From IMG/VR virus record IMGVR_UViG_3300042691_025327, positions 1 to 28,030 of that record: DNA of 28,030 nt; one strand, written 5' to 3'. This DNA comes from a virus. Below are positions 13,689 through 20,659 of the stretch, piece by piece. The notes under the pieces were generated by a model that ran no database searches, was not told the origin of the DNA, and was given only the letters and a program-made list of their open reading frames with translations. Positions within the stretch are counted from its first letter, which is position 1. Each line of letters starts with the position of its first letter. The position numbers and the translations under genes were made by a program.

Positions 13689-14096
13689 ATGACTCGTTAC
13701 AATGACCCCAACACCCCTGTTGCTATCGTATTTGGTGCTGGATTTGTAGTTGTTGTTGCTCTACTATTCTTTGGTGGGCCACTCTACAATGTTTGGCAAC
13801 AATCTCTTGCTGGTAAAGCAGAACTACAGAAGGCAGAGTATACTCGTCAGGTGGCAGTTCTTGAAGCACAAGCAAAGAAAGATAGTGCTCAACAACTTGC
13901 TGATGCTGAAATCATTCGTGCTACTGGTGTTGCTAAAGCAAACCAAATCATCGGTGATAGTCTGAAAGACAATCGTGAGTACCTCCAGTATCTGTATATC
14001 ACTGGTCTTGAAGATGGTAGCAAGAATGGTAACGTGACCATCTATGTTCCTACTGAAGGTGGTATGCCCGTTCCTACTCTTCAAATGAACAAATGA
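13689..14096 (+). CDS. Band-7/prohibitin-like membrane protein fragment
   Basis: 135 residues. A TM helix at about 11-30 (VAIVFGAGFVVVVALLFFGG) is followed by a long Ala/Gln/Lys-rich helix (KAELQKAEYTRQVAVLEAQA) and ADAEIIRATGVAKANQIIG. It closes with YLQYLYITGLE and VTIYVPTEGGMPVP. The latter half matches the C-terminal part of SPFH/Band-7 proteins (prohibitin, HflC/HflK), while the globular SPFH domain is missing. In bacteria HflKC-type proteins surround the FtsH protease. A phage mimic that competes for FtsH or membrane microdomains is an inference. GAGG ribosome site upstream; overlaps next gene by ATGA. Confidence 0.82.
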   Translation: MTRYNDPNTPVAIVFGAGFVVVVALLFFGGPLYNVWQQSLAGKAELQKAEYTRQVAVLEAQAKKDSAQQLADAEIIRATGVAKANQIIGDSLKDNREYLQYLYITGLEDGSKNGNVTIYVPTEGGMPVPTLQMNK

Positions 14097-14257
14097 TTGA
14101 ATTTCTAATTGCAGCAGCGGTGTCTACTGCTCCCATGGACCGTTCGGAACAGATTAATCGGTTCTGTGCTTATGTAGTGGGTATTCCATATGCTAGTGAT
14201 AACTTCACAGACGAGGAATGGGAACGGTTCAAATATTGTAGAGAAAATCTTCAGTAA
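14093..14257 (+). CDS. Small protein with signal-like start, 54 aa
   Basis: Starts inside the previous stop (ATGA). The N-terminal IEFLIAAAVSTAPM could be a short signal or membrane anchor. The remainder has two Cys (RFCAYVVG and FKYCREN) that may pair outside the cytoplasm. It is the last gene of the envelope-type run. No homologue known to me. Confidence 0.6.
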   Translation: MIEFLIAAAVSTAPMDRSEQINRFCAYVVGIPYASDNFTDEEWERFKYCRENLQ

Positions 14258-14283
14258 TTCATTATCTTAATTTAAATCTAATT

Positions 14284-14763
14284 ATGGCAACCTGGAAAGC
14301 AGACGTATTTGTTAATTCTCAAGTTGGTAGGATTACTACAGAAGTTGAAGCATCAACTTTTCAAGGAGCACAGCAACAAATCTATGCTAAACATGGTGAT
14401 GTCCAACAAATCACAAATCTTCGTCAAGTAAGAAATTCAAATTCATCTAGTTCATCTTCTAGTTCTGATGTTGGAGGAACTGTTGCTCTTGTTGGATTAA
14501 TTGCTGTTGGATGGGCATTTGTTTCTTTTACTCCATGGATTTTAATGGGAGTTGGTGGAGCATTTGGTACTTGGATTGGTCAACTTGCAACTGGTCAAAC
14601 AGTAGAAGAATATGCGGAAAGTAATTCTGATACTGGGCATACTAAAGCAGCAATTACTTTGGCACTAGCACTTCTTCTTGGTGGAATTGGGTTTGTTCAG
14701 GGAAATGAAATCAAAAAAGGATTTGATGTTCCTGATGCTCCTCAAACTCAACAGGTGAAGTGA
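14284..14763 (+). CDS. Membrane protein with N-terminal soluble domain, 159 aa
   Basis: Residues 1-48 form a small alpha/beta domain (WKADVFVNSQVGRITTEVEA, QQIYAKHGDVQQITNLRQV) of a type I associate with T4-like cyanophages. A serine-only linker (about 53-61) leads to hydrophobic segments at about 63-100 and 122-141. The protein ends with a Gln/Lys-rich tail. The linker suggests the soluble domain is tethered loosely to the membrane. Function unknown. Confidence 0.75.
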   Translation: MATWKADVFVNSQVGRITTEVEASTFQGAQQQIYAKHGDVQQITNLRQVRNSNSSSSSSSSDVGGTVALVGLIAVGWAFVSFTPWILMGVGGAFGTWIGQLATGQTVEEYAESNSDTGHTKAAITLALALLLGGIGFVQGNEIKKGFDVPDAPQTQQVK

Positions 14764-14786
14764 CAGTTTAGATAGTGGCACACTTT

Positions 14787-14810
14787 GGGTTCTCAGTGCC
14801 CTGAGAACCC
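14787..14810 (+). terminator. Perfect 10-bp hairpin, terminator-like
   Basis: The stem GGGTTCTCAG / CTGAGAACCC is perfect with loop TGCC, 23 bases after the stop of the gene at 14284. The T-tract after it is weak (TTTATAATAT) and doubles as the -10 of the next promoter. Confidence 0.5.
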
Positions 14811-14818
14811 TTTATAAT
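14790..14818 (+). promoter_or_regulatory. Promoter interleaved with the hairpin
   Basis: A consensus -10 TATAAT (14813-14818) has TTCTCA (14790-14795, four of six to TTGACA) exactly 17 bases upstream. The -35 lies wholly inside the left arm of the hairpin. The next start is 25 bases downstream of the -10. Confidence 0.52.
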
Positions 14819-14842
14819 ATCAAAGTAATCAACGGATCACTC

Positions 14843-15280
14843 ATGACCACCACCTTCGCTGAATACGCCGCTGCTGCTGAGGCACAGAAGAACATTGCAG
14901 AAGCAGTTCTAGGGCATACCTATGCTCTTTGTGAGGCACTGAGGCAGAATTACATTGATTATTCTATTCGCAGTCATCAAAAGTTCATTGCTGATGCTGA
15001 TACTCACAACTATCACAAAGAACAGATTGCTAAACTGAAGCAAGGTATTAGTGATTATGAGTTCTATCCTGAGACTGGTAGAAAGTATCACAAAGTTATT
15101 ATGAGCGCAAATGGTTCGCGCAGTGTGCATTGCTTCATCGACAAGAAGACTGGTGAAGTTTACAAGTCTGCATCTTGGAAAGCACCTGCTAAAGGTGTTC
15201 GCTTTGACCTTCGCATCATCAATCAACGTGAATGGTTGCTTCAACACGCCGATTGGGCAGGTGGTTATCTTTATAAGTGA
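14843..15280 (+). CDS. Hypothetical protein, paralogue of the gene at 11136
   Basis: 145 residues. An Ala-rich helical N-terminus (MTTTFAEYAAAAEAQKNIAE) leads into the shared C-terminal domain GRKYHKVIM, SVHCFIDKKTGEVYKSA, KGVRFDLR and ADWAGGYLYK. The domain is a frequent cyanophage protein with unknown role. This copy is less AT-rich and closer to the form I associate with other cyanophages. It is first in a cassette behind a promoter and overlaps the next gene by ATGA-type spacing. Confidence 0.85.
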   Translation: MTTTFAEYAAAAEAQKNIAEAVLGHTYALCEALRQNYIDYSIRSHQKFIADADTHNYHKEQIAKLKQGISDYEFYPETGRKYHKVIMSANGSRSVHCFIDKKTGEVYKSASWKAPAKGVRFDLRIINQREWLLQHADWAGGYLYK

Positions 15281-15441
15281 TGAATGAATTTACTTTTCGC
15301 CAAATCATGTTTCTTTTACATAAAGATTCTTCAGATCAAGCATATGATGCAATGGAATATTTTTTCTATGAGTATCTTCCAGATGATGTAGATCCTGATG
15401 TTACACTAATTGATTATCTTGATTCTATGATGTATGTATGA
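15280..15441 (+). CDS. Small acidic protein, 53 aa
   Basis: Begins at the last base of the preceding stop (TGATG). Aromatic and acidic: FRQIMFLLHKDSSDQAYDAM, then FFYEYLPDDVDPDVTLIDYL. It ends in an overlap with the next gene. Found by reading between neighbours; no function known. Confidence 0.65.
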   Translation: MNEFTFRQIMFLLHKDSSDQAYDAMEYFFYEYLPDDVDPDVTLIDYLDSMMYV

Positions 15442-15611
15442 CTAATCAACAACTAAGAAGTGAGCTTGATTTTATTCTGTATGCATTGGGCGAAACTCTT
15501 TGCTATGCTGAAGCAGATCCAGATTGTGATGTGGATGAAATTCCAGAACTTGTGTTTGATGCACAAAAAAGACTTTTGAATCTTCGTTCTTTTTTCAATG
15601 ACAAAGACTGA
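15438..15611 (+). CDS. Small acidic helical protein, 57 aa
   Basis: The ATGA overlap with the previous gene sets the start. The sequence TNQQLRSELDFILYALGETL followed by DCDVDEIPELVFDAQKRLLN suggests a helical bundle or a dimerising helix pair. It overlaps the following 29-residue gene. No family known. Confidence 0.65.
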   Translation: MTNQQLRSELDFILYALGETLCYAEADPDCDVDEIPELVFDAQKRLLNLRSFFNDKD

Positions 15612-15687
15612 CAAACTGATCTTTATGGGATCATTCATTTGGTTAATGCATTGGGGTGTACGGGTTGTTGAAGAGTTGTTAAAATAA
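15598..15687 (+). CDS. 29-residue single-TM peptide
   Basis: Reads MTKTDKLIFMGSFIWLMHWG and ends VRVVEELLK. Charged ends flank a hydrophobic core, so a small membrane peptide is likely. It overlaps the previous gene by 14 bases. Very short, so the call rests on the clean TM pattern, the close spacing and similarity to tiny cyanophage proteins as I remember them. Confidence 0.55.
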   Translation: MTKTDKLIFMGSFIWLMHWGVRVVEELLK

Positions 15688-15690
15688 ATA
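15684..15690 (+). promoter_or_regulatory. ATAAATA late-promoter-like motif
   Basis: ATAAATA overlaps the stop of the 29-residue gene and lies 12 bases before the start of the glycosyltransferase gene at 15703. This is close to the T4-like late core, but in so AT-rich a region chance is a real alternative. Confidence 0.35.
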
Positions 15691-15702
15691 AAAGTAAAAA
15701 AT

Positions 15703-16749
15703 ATGAACACCCTAAGAGTAAAAGTTCCGAGGAGTGATAAAAATTATGGAATATCTTTAGGTGATTCATTACAAAGATGGTATCAGGCATATTATTTGGT
15801 ACAAAAATCTGGTTTAAATTGCAAGATAATTCTTCAAGAACAAGATTGGCCAGAATTAAATTTTATATCTTTACCGATTACTGAAACAAGAAAAACCGAT
15901 ATTACTAAAAATGCACAAAAGATTGATCTTGACTGTGTAATAAAATTATTAGTAGATAATGATTATAGTGTATTAAAAGATTATGATAATTGGTATATTG
16001 AAGATTGGTTTTTCTTTAATAATATATTTGAATATTATATTGATGATAATTTAATTAACGAAAAACTTTATTTTTACAAAGATATTCAAAAAGATTATTT
16101 AAATTTAGTTAGATTTAACGATAATGAAATCAATGACTTTTTTGATGAACAATTTAGTGATATTATTTCACTTCATTTTGAAAGAGATTTTGATATTAGG
16201 ATAACACAATATGATGTAATGTCATTTCCTGATGATGTTAGAATGAAATTTTATAAAGATTATCTTACTAAAAGAGTGCAGTATAGAGGGGTTAAAGAGA
16301 ACATATACTATCCAAATTTTATATCTGATATAGAATATTATGGTATAATAGAAGAATGTTTAGAATATGAAATTAATCAAAATTTTTATATAAGCACATC
16401 TTCACAAATAGAATTTTTTCAAAATTATAAAGAAAGATACAGAAACATAAAAAATAAATTTGATTATATTGACATATTTTTAAAACTATTGGTTGAAAAA
16501 TATGGGAAAAATTCTATAAAGGATTTAACTGTAATTTATAGGTTATTTGATCTGTTTGTCTTATTGAAAAGTAAACTTGTAGTACAACCTCATTCATCAC
16601 CATTTGCTAAATTTTCTACACAAAATGAGAATGCGAGAGAATTAATTTTACCAGTTAAATACGGTAAATATAAGTCTAAGTCTATAAGAAAAGTTTATAA
16701 TGGGAAATTTAAGTATGCTGAATTAAATATATTAGAAAATTTCACTTAA
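15703..16749 (+). CDS. Fucosyltransferase-fold protein with altered active-site motifs
   Basis: 348 residues, paralogous to the next gene and to the gene at 23838. Shared features are an N-terminal SLGDSLQRWYQAYYL segment, WPELNFISLP, a central strand FSDIISLHFERD, FYISTSS, and LFDLFVLLKSKLVVQPHSSP near the end. This pattern matches GT-B fucosyltransferases (NodZ, FUT8, O-fucosyltransferases). There the central strand carries HxRR and the third motif a conserved Asp. Here HxRR has become HFER (158-161) and STD has become STSS (231-234), so GDP-sugar binding or catalysis may be lost or changed. Extremely AT-rich (7 of 60 bases G+C at 16021). Adjacent to its paralogue with no gap. Confidence 0.8.
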   Translation: MNTLRVKVPRSDKNYGISLGDSLQRWYQAYYLVQKSGLNCKIILQEQDWPELNFISLPITETRKTDITKNAQKIDLDCVIKLLVDNDYSVLKDYDNWYIEDWFFFNNIFEYYIDDNLINEKLYFYKDIQKDYLNLVRFNDNEINDFFDEQFSDIISLHFERDFDIRITQYDVMSFPDDVRMKFYKDYLTKRVQYRGVKENIYYPNFISDIEYYGIIEECLEYEINQNFYISTSSQIEFFQNYKERYRNIKNKFDYIDIFLKLLVEKYGKNSIKDLTVIYRLFDLFVLLKSKLVVQPHSSPFAKFSTQNENARELILPVKYGKYKSKSIRKVYNGKFKYAELNILENFT

Positions 16750-17799
16750 ATGAAAACTATTACAGTCATTACACCAAAATCAAATAATCTGGATGGATCT
16801 ATAGGTAATAGTATATTCATGTGGGCGCAAGCATATTACTTAAATTATAAATGCAATTTTGAATACAAAATAATATTAGATTATTCTACATGGTCTGAAT
16901 TGAATTTGGTTGAATTTCCATATACAGAACTAGGAAACATTGAAATTTCGGCAAATTATCATATAATTGATTGTAATTTGATAAAAGAAGTTTTATTGAA
17001 TAATAATATAAAAAATTTCATAAAACATGATCATTTAGTTATCGATAAATGGTATATTTTTGATAATAATGTGATATTAGATGATGATCAAAAAAAGATT
17101 AATTTTACTTATGATGATATAGATCCAATAAGTTTAATTAAATTCAAAGATGTTGCTTTGGAAGATTTTTTTAGAAAAGAATTTTCTGACTTCATATCAA
17201 TTCATATCAGAAGATATCACGGTGTAATAATTTCTGAATCAAATTTAACAACATTACCAGAAGAAATACAGTATGATTTTTATTGTCAGTATCTAAATGA
17301 TTGTAAAATATATTACAATAATTGGCCAACTGCTTCATATAAACATCCTTTTATTGATGATAAACAGTTTTATAAAGTAATTGACACTGCATTAGGGTTT
17401 AATAAAAACCAAAAATTTTATATTAGTACAGATATACCAAAAACTTATTATAGATACTATTTTGATAAATATCAAAACATATTTGACAAATACTCTTATC
17501 TTAAAACATTTGAAAACTTAATTAAAGAAAGTTATGATGAAAATATTTTAAATTTTGATGAAAATGTAACAAATATAAAATATTACTATAATAAAAAATC
17601 TCATTTAGTTCTTGGAAATTTATTAGATCTTTTTGCTCTATCTAATTCTAAATTACTTGTTAGATCATATATGTCTTCGTGGAGTATTGTTGCAAAACGA
17701 TTAAGAAATACCCCTAGTATAATACTTCCTTTATCTGACAAATATAATTTGTCAACAAAGACACAGCATCTCAATTCAATTATAAAGAGTGTTATGTGA
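16750..17799 (+). CDS. Fucosyltransferase-like glycosyltransferase, copy 2
   Basis: 349 residues, starting on the base after the previous stop. Motifs in order: SIGNSIFMWAQAYYLNYK (17-34), WSELNLVEFP, ISIHIRRYHG with HIRR intact at 152-155, a PFIDDKQFYKVID segment, FYISTDIP with Asp228, and LLDLFALSNSKLLVRSYMSS. The intact HxRR and STD motifs are those that hold GDP-fucose and the acceptor site in NodZ/FUT8-type enzymes. Likely adds a deoxyhexose or related sugar to a surface glycan or virion protein, though the donor is not proven by sequence. A palindromic hairpin overlaps its stop. Confidence 0.82.
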   Translation: MKTITVITPKSNNLDGSIGNSIFMWAQAYYLNYKCNFEYKIILDYSTWSELNLVEFPYTELGNIEISANYHIIDCNLIKEVLLNNNIKNFIKHDHLVIDKWYIFDNNVILDDDQKKINFTYDDIDPISLIKFKDVALEDFFRKEFSDFISIHIRRYHGVIISESNLTTLPEEIQYDFYCQYLNDCKIYYNNWPTASYKHPFIDDKQFYKVIDTALGFNKNQKFYISTDIPKTYYRYYFDKYQNIFDKYSYLKTFENLIKESYDENILNFDENVTNIKYYYNKKSHLVLGNLLDLFALSNSKLLVRSYMSSWSIVAKRLRNTPSIILPLSDKYNLSTKTQHLNSIIKSVM

Positions 17800-17815
17800 C
17801 ACTTTTAAAAGTGTC
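17798..17815 (+). terminator. Perfect 18-base palindrome, hairpin
   Basis: GACACTTTTAAAAGTGTC is a perfect inverted repeat that overlaps the stop codon of the glycosyltransferase. No T-tract follows at once; a TTTTT run lies at 17827. It may be a weak terminator, an mRNA 3' stabiliser or a protein-binding operator. Confidence 0.42.
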
Positions 17816-17846
17816 TACTGATGTGGTTTTTAGAAAATTCTGACCT

Positions 17847-17852
17847 TATACT
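17847..17852 (+). promoter_or_regulatory. -10 element TATACT
   Basis: Lies 24 bases before the start at 17876, after the palindrome. No convincing -35 is seen. The position parallels the other hairpin-plus--10 junctions in this window. Confidence 0.38.
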
Positions 17853-17875
17853 AGTGGGGTAGTCAACCAAACTTC

Positions 17876-18340
17876 ATGTACTACCTGGACATCAGCGGTT
17901 ACGGATACCGTAAAAGGGTCTGTGAGAGCGTTGTAGACTGGTTTATGAACCGATACCTGCCACGACATCACGTTGGTATTCGTCTGGTTCATCGTGGTCT
18001 AAAGCGCGAATTGGTTTATGGATGGTGTGACTTTGAAGACGACTACAAGCGTCCTCGTTCATTCTTGATTGAACTCCAATCACACATGGAGCAAGAAAAT
18101 TACATTAAAACCTTGATCCATGAGTTAGTTCATCTTCGTCAATGGGTTCTTGGTGATCTCCGCCAAAAACGGGGTAAAACTTATTATGGATCAACTGATG
18201 TTGATGAACTCGATTATGAGGACCAACCTCATGAAATCGAAGCAAGAGAGCAAGAAGAAACTCTCTACATCACTTATCTGATCGAAACTGGTCAGATGTT
18301 CCCCCAAACAAAATCGTTCCCACCATCTTCTCTGAGGTAA
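17876..18340 (+). CDS. HExxH metalloprotease-like protein
   Basis: 154 residues. The helix KTLIHELVHLRQW carries the zincin motif HExxH (His82, Glu83, His86). About 35 residues on, PHEIEAREQE offers a Glu that could be the third zinc ligand. The fold resembles small SprT-like or conserved phage metallopeptidases. The N-terminus (YYLDISGYGYRKRVCESVVD) is beta/alpha. It could process phage or host proteins; substrate unknown. First gene of the cassette that continues into the nuclease-methyltransferase pair; G+C clearly higher than the upstream glycosyltransferases. Confidence 0.8.
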   Translation: MYYLDISGYGYRKRVCESVVDWFMNRYLPRHHVGIRLVHRGLKRELVYGWCDFEDDYKRPRSFLIELQSHMEQENYIKTLIHELVHLRQWVLGDLRQKRGKTYYGSTDVDELDYEDQPHEIEAREQEETLYITYLIETGQMFPQTKSFPPSSLR

Positions 18341-18346
18341 TTAACA

Positions 18347-18946
18347 ATGAAAAAATATGACCCAAATGAATATCTTCTTGAAAATCTTCTTCCTCGTATT
18401 CTTGCTATAAAACCTGTTACTGATGAAAGTGATATTTTTGAATGTCTTGGTGGAGATCCTGAACTGACTTCACAAGCATCTTGTCGAATTCAATTTGGAA
18501 ATCAAATTGAAAGTTTTGGTAATAAAGTAATTTCTGACGTTACTACAAATTTGCTTGAGGAATCTAATTATGTTATTATTGGTGGTAAAAAGCGACAAGT
18601 AGATCATCTTTTTATTACTAAAGGTGGTGTTATTTGCTATCTTGAAAGTAAATGTAATCTTAATTTTGACAGCGAAAAAGTAATAATGAGTAATGAAAAA
18701 GTTAAAATTCTTGCAGAAAAGTTTGGAAATATAGTACCATATTACTTTGTTCCTGTCAGGAGACAACCAAGAAGGAAACATGTGGTAAAATATAAAAAAG
18801 AAGGTATTGAGGTTGTTGGTATGGAATGGTTATCAAATCAAATTGATCTTCCATTTGAAGTTGATCATTATTTTACCTTTCTTAAAGATGTTTGTGGTCC
18901 AATTATGGAGGAAAAGGGTATGATTCTTAAGGATTTGAGGAAATGA
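18347..18946 (+). CDS. PD-(D/E)XK nuclease candidate, possible type II restriction enzyme
   Basis: 199 residues. The centre has KKRQVDHLFITKGGVICYLE followed by SKCNLNFDSEK: Asp86, Glu100 and Lys102 arranged as D-x13-E-x-K on neighbouring strands. This is the hallmark of PD-(D/E)XK nucleases, and an upstream helix offers Glu55 (GNQIESFGNK). The length and gene order (nuclease then methyltransferase, ATGA overlap) suit a type II restriction enzyme paired with the adjacent Dam-type enzyme. It could instead be a repair or host-DNA-degrading nuclease. Recognition site cannot be read from sequence. Confidence 0.72.
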   Translation: MKKYDPNEYLLENLLPRILAIKPVTDESDIFECLGGDPELTSQASCRIQFGNQIESFGNKVISDVTTNLLEESNYVIIGGKKRQVDHLFITKGGVICYLESKCNLNFDSEKVIMSNEKVKILAEKFGNIVPYYFVPVRRQPRRKHVVKYKKEGIEVVGMEWLSNQIDLPFEVDHYFTFLKDVCGPIMEEKGMILKDLRK

Positions 18947-19797
18947 AACCTATAATTAAATATCAAGGTGGCAAATCTCGTGAAATTAAATTCATCAAGG
19001 AGATTATGCCACCCTCTTACAATCGAATTATCGAACCTTTCTGTGGAGGGGCAGCAGTGTCCTTCCATTTTGGTGTTCCAGCAATCCTTTCCGATGTCAA
19101 TTGGCAAGTAATTAACCTTTATGGTCTTGTTGCAAGTCCAGTTTACGAAGATCTTCAACGATTTGTAGATCAAGTGAAGACATTTGATCATGATCAGTTA
19201 GAAAAACTGTTTTATCATTCACGAAGCGTGATCAACGATCAAAAGTCCCACAGTCCATTTGAAAATGCAACCGCATACATTATTGTAAGGCAACTGTGCT
19301 TCAGTGGCATGGAACGTTATAGTAGCAAGGGTGAATTCAATGTTCCCTTTGGACATTACAAGACATTTTCTTGCAATCTATCAAAAGAGCATCATGACTT
19401 CTTACTAAAATGTAAGATTTCTCATGCTTCTTTTGAGCAGTGTTTCAAATACGATACTGAGAATGACTTTATCTTCATTGATCCACCTTATCTTGACCGC
19501 CTTGGTTATACCACTGGTGATGGTGGTTTAAACCTACACGAAGAACTTCTAGGTTGCCTCAAGACAACATCTGCAAAGTGGATGATCGTTCATTCCGATC
19601 ATGAATTCTATCGTGATAGTTATAAGGATTATAATGTCATGACAAAGGATTTCTTATATTCTCAACGCTTTGGTAGAGGTAAGGATCATAGTGGTGCAAG
19701 TGTGCAGCATTTGTATATCACAAACTACGATGCTGTGCCAGGTAACAAACTGGTACAACAGGTTGCCAATCCACTAGCAGATGTCCTATACTCATAG
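18943..19797 (+). CDS. dam: Dam-type (D12 class) adenine-N6 DNA methyltransferase
   Basis: 284 residues, full length for the class (E. coli Dam 278). The motif order is that of alpha-class enzymes: motif X KYQGGKSREI (6-15), motif I EPFCGGAAVSF (31-41) for SAM binding, acidic Asp51-Asn53, the Dam signature RYSSKGEFNVPFGHYK (125-140), and catalytic DPPY (180-183). Dam enzymes methylate adenine, classically in GATC; that this one does so is inferred from the signature only. It overlaps the nuclease candidate by ATGA, so the two are made together. It may protect phage DNA from the neighbour or from host restriction. Confidence 0.93.
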   Translation: MKPIIKYQGGKSREIKFIKEIMPPSYNRIIEPFCGGAAVSFHFGVPAILSDVNWQVINLYGLVASPVYEDLQRFVDQVKTFDHDQLEKLFYHSRSVINDQKSHSPFENATAYIIVRQLCFSGMERYSSKGEFNVPFGHYKTFSCNLSKEHHDFLLKCKISHASFEQCFKYDTENDFIFIDPPYLDRLGYTTGDGGLNLHEELLGCLKTTSAKWMIVHSDHEFYRDSYKDYNVMTKDFLYSQRFGRGKDHSGASVQHLYITNYDAVPGNKLVQQVANPLADVLYS

Positions 19798-19813
19798 TAG
19801 TTAATCATTCATC

Positions 19814-20659
19814 ATGTATCAAGGTTCCGTAAAGTTCATTTACAAAAGCAAAGAAATTATACCGACATATAGTTCTACGTTTCCAGAACTTATTCCTGAT
19901 GAAACAGTGACTGTTCAAAGTGATTGTTATGATCTTAACATTCACCAGTATTTTGAACTATTCAAGAAATTTGTTAGTGCTCTTGGTTTCGATGAGAAAA
20001 ACATTGTAAAAGGTGCTTGCCACCTTGCTTTCAATGAATCTAATAAAGAAGATGTGATGCGAGAAATCGCAGAAGAATATGATCTGATCATGTCTGAAGA
20101 TCTTCCTGGCATCATGGAGGATCGTTTAAAGCAAGAGAAAGAATGGTTAGAACAGAATAAATCAGAACCAGATGTTTGGGAAAAACGTTATTGGCAATTG
20201 TACAATCGTTTTTGTAAGTTTGCACGGTTTACTGATGATGAATTGGATCAGATGGTAAAGGATACTATGCCTCCTTGGGGTCATAGTGATATGGAAGCAC
20301 TTAAGTATACTGATGCAGAGATGAACGCCATGTGCGACAAAGCAGCATCTGATGAAGAGAAACGAAAATGTCAAGAGTATAATCTACGTGAGGCAGAATA
20401 TTACAATAATGACAAAGTTGCATCAAATAGTATGACTTGGGATCAAGCAATTGCTGACGGATGGGAAATGACTGCAGATGGATTTTGGATCAAAGAATCT
20501 AAGAAACCACTAAATCCTTGGAATGGTTTAATTCCTGGTTCTTCTGAAGCAAGAGATGCTGGATGTTTGTGTCCAGTGATGGATAATGAAGAAATGCCTG
20601 TAGATAAAAAATGGGTTGATGTTGAATGTCCCATTCATGGTAGAAAGAAGAATGACTAA
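19814..20659 (+). CDS. Hypothetical protein with C-terminal Cys/His motif, 281 aa
   Basis: The N-terminal part (VKFIYKSKEIIPTYSS through about residue 100) looks like a small domain: DLNIHQYFELFKKFVSALGF, then a helix. A charged helical middle (about 95-215) follows. The end, NPWNGLIPGSSEARDAGCLC through VECPIHG, has CxC and CPxHG, which could bind zinc. The ending is one I recognise from other phage proteins, always as hypothetical. Starts 16 bases after the methyltransferase stop. Confidence 0.8.
   Translation: MYQGSVKFIYKSKEIIPTYSSTFPELIPDETVTVQSDCYDLNIHQYFELFKKFVSALGFDEKNIVKGACHLAFNESNKEDVMREIAEEYDLIMSEDLPGIMEDRLKQEKEWLEQNKSEPDVWEKRYWQLYNRFCKFARFTDDELDQMVKDTMPPWGHSDMEALKYTDAEMNAMCDKAASDEEKRKCQEYNLREAEYYNNDKVASNSMTWDQAIADGWEMTADGFWIKESKKPLNPWNGLIPGSSEARDAGCLCPVMDNEEMPVDKKWVDVECPIHGRKKND

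Noticed and set aside
14440-14470. Ser-codon tract in the gene at 14284 as a phase-variable repeat
   Set aside because: The codons are mixed (tca, tct, agt), so it is not a uniform short tandem repeat prone to slippage.
14909-15247. Minus-strand open frame of 112 codons
   Set aside because: Shadow of the conserved gene at 14843; no ribosome site or family pattern.
7462-15704. Shared 14-mer AAAGTAAAAAATAT at 7462 and 15691
   Set aside because: Low-complexity AT-rich sequence; a near copy also lies inside a coding region at about 3696, so a regulatory meaning is weak.
18943-19797. GATC avoidance as proof of the methyltransferase target
   Set aside because: GATC occurs many times in the window, so there is no obvious avoidance; this neither supports nor excludes GATC as the site.
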